DNA of 26,520 nucleotides from Candidatus Muiribacterium halophilum (GTDB lineage Bacteria; Muiribacteriota; Muiribacteriia; Muiribacteriales; Muiribacteriaceae), in assembly GCA_023228995.1 (NCBI GenBank), contig JALOAD010000045.1:1-26520 (forward strand), read 5' to 3'. The notes under the pieces are model-generated. The model was given only the letters and a program-made list of their open reading frames with translations. It had not been told where the DNA came from and did not search any database. The position numbers and the translations under genes were made by a program. Of the stretch, positions 23,932 through 26,520 are shown in pieces. Within the stretch, counting starts at the first letter, position 1. Every line of letters starts with the position of its first letter.

Positions 23932-26520
23932 TCATTCTGGCAGAATAACTCTAAAACCTTGAGTATGAGCTTCAACATAAAGTCCATACATTCCCCTGCT
24001 TGAACCTCTCATAAAATCAGTATCATCATTACATGAACCACCACGAATAACTTTATAACTTCTCATTTTATTAAAAACTGGGTCAATTTCAGGAGATTCC
24101 TTATAAAAAGAACCCGAATAATAATCTTCACACCATTCCCAAACATTACCAGCCATATCATATAAACCCCAATCATTAGGTTTTTTTTGACCAGGTTTTA
24201 CAGGTTTACCATTAGTTTCAGTAAAACCCTGATAATAATCACTATGTTCTTTATCACCCCAATAAAATCTTGTTTGAGTACCAGCTCTATAACAATATTC
24301 CCATTCAGCCTCAGTAGGAAGTCTAAAACCATTAGCATTATAATCAATATCAATATTATTTTGATTCAAAACATATCTTTCTTTAAGATTTTTGCTCCAA
24401 GAAAGAGCATTACAAAATTCAATAGCCTCATTCCATTTAACACTTTCAGCAGGAAGATTTGGATCTTTAAATTTTGAAGGATTATAACCAGTAACTTTTT
24501 CAAATTGTTTTTGAGTAATTTCATACTTAGAAATATAAAAACCTCTTGATATTTTAACCTCATGAGCAGGAATCTCATTAGTTTGTAAAAAATTACCATC
24601 TGAACCACCCATTTTAAAAACTCCAGGCGGAATAAATACCATTTCAAGGGAAATACCAGGAAATATTTCAATATTTTTAATATCACCAGGTTTTCTAAAA
24701 GTTCTAAATCTCTTTTTAACAGTATTTTTTGACCTTCCACCTTTATTTTGAGCAATAATTGAAATATTATAATCAGTATCAGGGGATAAATCTGAAATCC
24801 TGATTTTAGTCTCTGAAACTTCAGCATATTCAGCATTGTCAATAAAAACTATATATTTTTCAGTATTTTCAATATCATTCCAGCTAAACTCACCACCACG
24901 AGAAAAAACATCATTAATAACAACTTCAATCTTACCAAGCGGAGGTAAAATATCAGGATTATATTCAATAACTTTATTTTCCTCTACAAACTCAATATTA
25001 TCAACAATTTTTGAAAAACCATCTTTTTTAATTTCAACACGATAATTATCATAAGGAAGAGTTTTCTCAAAAGGAGATTCTTCCCATTTATCATCATTAA
25101 TGCGAATAAGAGCAGGAGGATAAGTTTTAATTTTAAGAATTCCAGTTTTTCTTTTATCAAGAACAAGCTTATTATAATTATTTTTTGAAACATCAATAAT
25201 AAAACTTTTTGATTCAAAATATTTATGTTCTAAAGTAACAGATATTTCCTCAGACTCAGACTCACCATTATAAGGAGTCAAAGCAATTTTTTTTTTATCA
25301 ATAATAACTTTAGCACCCTGAGGTTGAGAATCAATAGTATATAAAAAATTAGAAATTTTAAAAACTTTCTTGTCAGATAATTTCTGTTCAGTTGATGACT
25401 GTTCAGTTGATGACTGTTTTGGAATTATTTCTTTAAGAAGATTTTCCTTAACAGGAATTTGTTTTACCATAGATTCTTTACTATCAACTTTTATTTCAAC
25501 ATCAAGTACTTTATCCCTTTCACCAATACGGCTAATCTGTTTATTAATATCGCTCACAACTTCAACTTTCTCATCATTATTTTTAAATAATGACAAAATA
25601 ATAGTTAACAAAATAACCAAAATAGAAAAAGCAATAAGAAATAAATAGATTTTTTTATTTAATTTTAAATTAAAAGATTTTTTATTAGAATCAATCTGCT
25701 CAGTAGTATCAGAAAAATCATTATTTTTATCAATTGCATCGCAATTTTCATCAATATAGTCATGGTCATTATCATTATAATCATGATCATCATCATGATT
25801 ATGATCATCAAAAACAACTTTATTAAAATCAACCTTAGAAAAACTCTTTAAAATATCATCTTGAAGTTCATCAAAATCCATATCATCGTCATTTTTACCA
25901 AGAATCTCATGATAATCATCAATGTTTTCTATATCACTAATATATTTAACTTCATCATTATCGGCAGAGTGATCATCTTCTTCTAAATCATTATCGTCAG
26001 AGTCATCAGAATCATCTTCTGTATCCTCATCATCATCATCATCCTCATCTTCAATTTCATTGTCAATATCAATATCAAGATCAAGCTCTTCTTTTTCATA
26101 GTTTTCAGCATGCCAAGGATTATTACTTTTTTTAGGAGTTTTATCTTCAATATCTTTGGTTTCTTCAATTTCTTCAGTATCGTTTTCAACTTCACTATCA
26201 TCATCATCTTCTTCAATTTCATCATCAATATCAAGAACAAGCTCTTCTTTTTCATAGTTTTCAGCATGCCAAGGATTATTACTTTTTTTAGGAGTTTTAT
26301 CTTCAATATCTTTGGTTTCTTCAATTTCTTCAGTATTGTTTTCAACTTCACCATCATCATTTTCAACCAAATCAAATTCATCCCATATATTATCTTTATT
26401 ATCAGAATTGTTATTTGTTTCATGCTTTTTATCTTCATCATCAATAGGAGATTCCACATCAATAATAAGTTCAGAATAACCATTATCATCCTTTTCCCAA
26501 GGATTTATATTTTTTTTATC
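23932..26520 (-). CDS. Membrane FGE-sulfatase-domain protein with acidic repeats, PEGA and FN3 (5' end outside window)
   Basis: The frame is open to the right edge, so the protein is N-terminally incomplete; the 841 residues after the GTG at 26457 plus 21 before it are visible. Numbering from that GTG: residues 1-265 are very acidic, with a 52-residue repeat containing KKSNNPWHAENYEKEEL and a His/Asp-rich stretch (HNHDDDHDYNDNDHDY). One membrane helix is at about 268-291. PEGA-like domains (YTIDSQPQGAKVIIDKK; LKIKTYPPALIRIND) span about 370-500 and an FN3-like domain about 506-587. The formylglycine-generating-type domain runs from about 603, with MVFIPPGVFKMGG, ISKYEITQKQFEKV, GFRLPTEAEWEYCYRAGT, GLYDMAGNVWEWCEDYY, VIRGGSC and QGFRV. 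The FGE fold is extracytoplasmic. Enzymatic activity is not implied; many such domains bind ligands. Confidence 0.9.
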   Translation of the reverse strand, partial: DKKNINPWEKDDNGYSELIIDVESPIDDEDKKHETNNNSDNKDNIWDEFDLVENDDGEVENNTEEIEETKDIEDKTPKKSNNPWHAENYEKEELVLDIDDEIEEDDDDSEVENDTEEIEETKDIEDKTPKKSNNPWHAENYEKEELDLDIDIDNEIEDEDDDDDEDTEDDSDDSDDNDLEEDDHSADNDEVKYISDIENIDDYHEILGKNDDDMDFDELQDDILKSFSKVDFNKVVFDDHNHDDDHDYNDNDHDYIDENCDAIDKNNDFSDTTEQIDSNKKSFNLKLNKKIYLFLIAFSILVILLTIILSLFKNNDEKVEVVSDINKQISRIGERDKVLDVEIKVDSKESMVKQIPVKENLLKEIIPKQSSTEQSSTEQKLSDKKVFKISNFLYTIDSQPQGAKVIIDKKKIALTPYNGESESEEISVTLEHKYFESKSFIIDVSKNNYNKLVLDKRKTGILKIKTYPPALIRINDDKWEESPFEKTLPYDNYRVEIKKDGFSKIVDNIEFVEENKVIEYNPDILPPLGKIEVVINDVFSRGGEFSWNDIENTEKYIVFIDNAEYAEVSETKIRISDLSPDTDYNISIIAQNKGGRSKNTVKKRFRTFRKPGDIKNIEIFPGISLEMVFIPPGVFKMGGSDGNFLQTNEIPAHEVKISRGFYISKYEITQKQFEKVTGYNPSKFKDPNLPAESVKWNEAIEFCNALSWSKNLKERYVLNQNNIDIDYNANGFRLPTEAEWEYCYRAGTQTRFYWGDKEHSDYYQGFTETNGKPVKPGQKKPNDWGLYDMAGNVWEWCEDYYSGSFYKESPEIDPVFNKMRSYKVIRGGSCNDDTDFMRGSSRGMYGLYVEAHTQGFRVILPE
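26082..26350 (-). repeat. 156-bp-period tandem repeat inside the FGE gene
   Basis: Two 113-base segments, 26082-26194 and 26238-26350, differ at a single base and are separated by a variable Asp/Glu-coding stretch, giving a period of 156 bases or 52 codons. A third, diverged unit continues to the window edge (KKNINPWEKDDNGYSELIID). In-frame expansion or contraction would change only the length of the acidic cytoplasmic part. Confidence 0.85.

Noticed and set aside
26457-26457. GTG at 26457 as the start of the FGE gene
   Set aside because: The frame stays open to the window edge and the 21 codons before it match the NPW repeat unit, so the true start is outside the window.
25983-26489. 168-aa minus-strand ORF rich in Met, Lys, Leu and Ile
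   Set aside because: It is the alternative frame of the acidic repeat region of the FGE gene; its repeats and odd composition come from the GAT/GAA codons of the true frame.

Overview
The window is about 26.5 kb of very AT-rich bacterial DNA with dense gene packing; most genes are on the minus strand and three are on the plus strand. The Kdo synthesis genes (kdsA, kdsD) point to an LPS-bearing, Gram-negative-type envelope. The ferredoxin-dependent indolepyruvate oxidoreductase (iorA, iorB) and the DUF362/ferredoxin protein point to an anaerobe that ferments amino acids. The mix of PEGA and formylglycine-type (FGE) domains, a clostripain-like lipoprotein and the low GC content would suit one of the deep-branching AT-rich candidate phyla (Muirbacteria/Riflebacteria-like lineages). 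That taxonomic guess is weak and rests on gene content alone.

Layout from left to right. Positions 1-700 are non-coding, with two identical 62-bp repeats flanking a structured element, then a strong terminator. Positions 704-7366 hold a minus-strand envelope and metabolism operon read kdsA > kdsD > pyrD > SAM methyltransferase > DUF362 ferredoxin, followed by a secreted three-repeat protein. Positions 7478-10846 hold the plus-strand genes: a membrane diguanylate cyclase, an AAA/DUF4143 ATPase with a palindromic promoter region, and a SprA-like putative metalloprotease. Positions 10868-14460 (minus) hold a membrane protein, a C11 peptidase lipoprotein and an Hpt-domain protein.

Positions 14488-19018 (minus) are the most interesting part: a compact lasso-peptide gene cluster. 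It has a PqqD-like leader-recognition protein (B1), a short B2 leader peptidase, an asparagine-synthetase-like cyclase (C), a 47-residue precursor at 17021-17164 that is too short for standard ORF calling, an HPr-kinase-like tailoring kinase, a PF14907-type nucleotidyltransferase and a polytopic membrane protein. The precursor leader ends in LTK, as in microcin J25. The predicted core is GGGSQTSDGWMAYTTIVVS, with a Gly1-Asp8 ring and a C-terminal Ser that is the expected target of the kinase and nucleotidyltransferase, as in paeninodin and pseudomycoidin. No ABC exporter is present in the window.

Positions 19018-23636 (minus) hold a CNT nucleoside transporter, iorB, iorA and an unrecognised 317-residue protein, with a consensus promoter at 23683-23711. 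This block abuts the lasso genes with a TAATG stop/start overlap, so the lasso genes may be transcribed from it. Positions 23932-26520 (minus) hold a large FGE/PEGA/FN3 membrane protein that runs off the right edge of the window. Its acidic N-terminal part carries a 52-residue tandem repeat.
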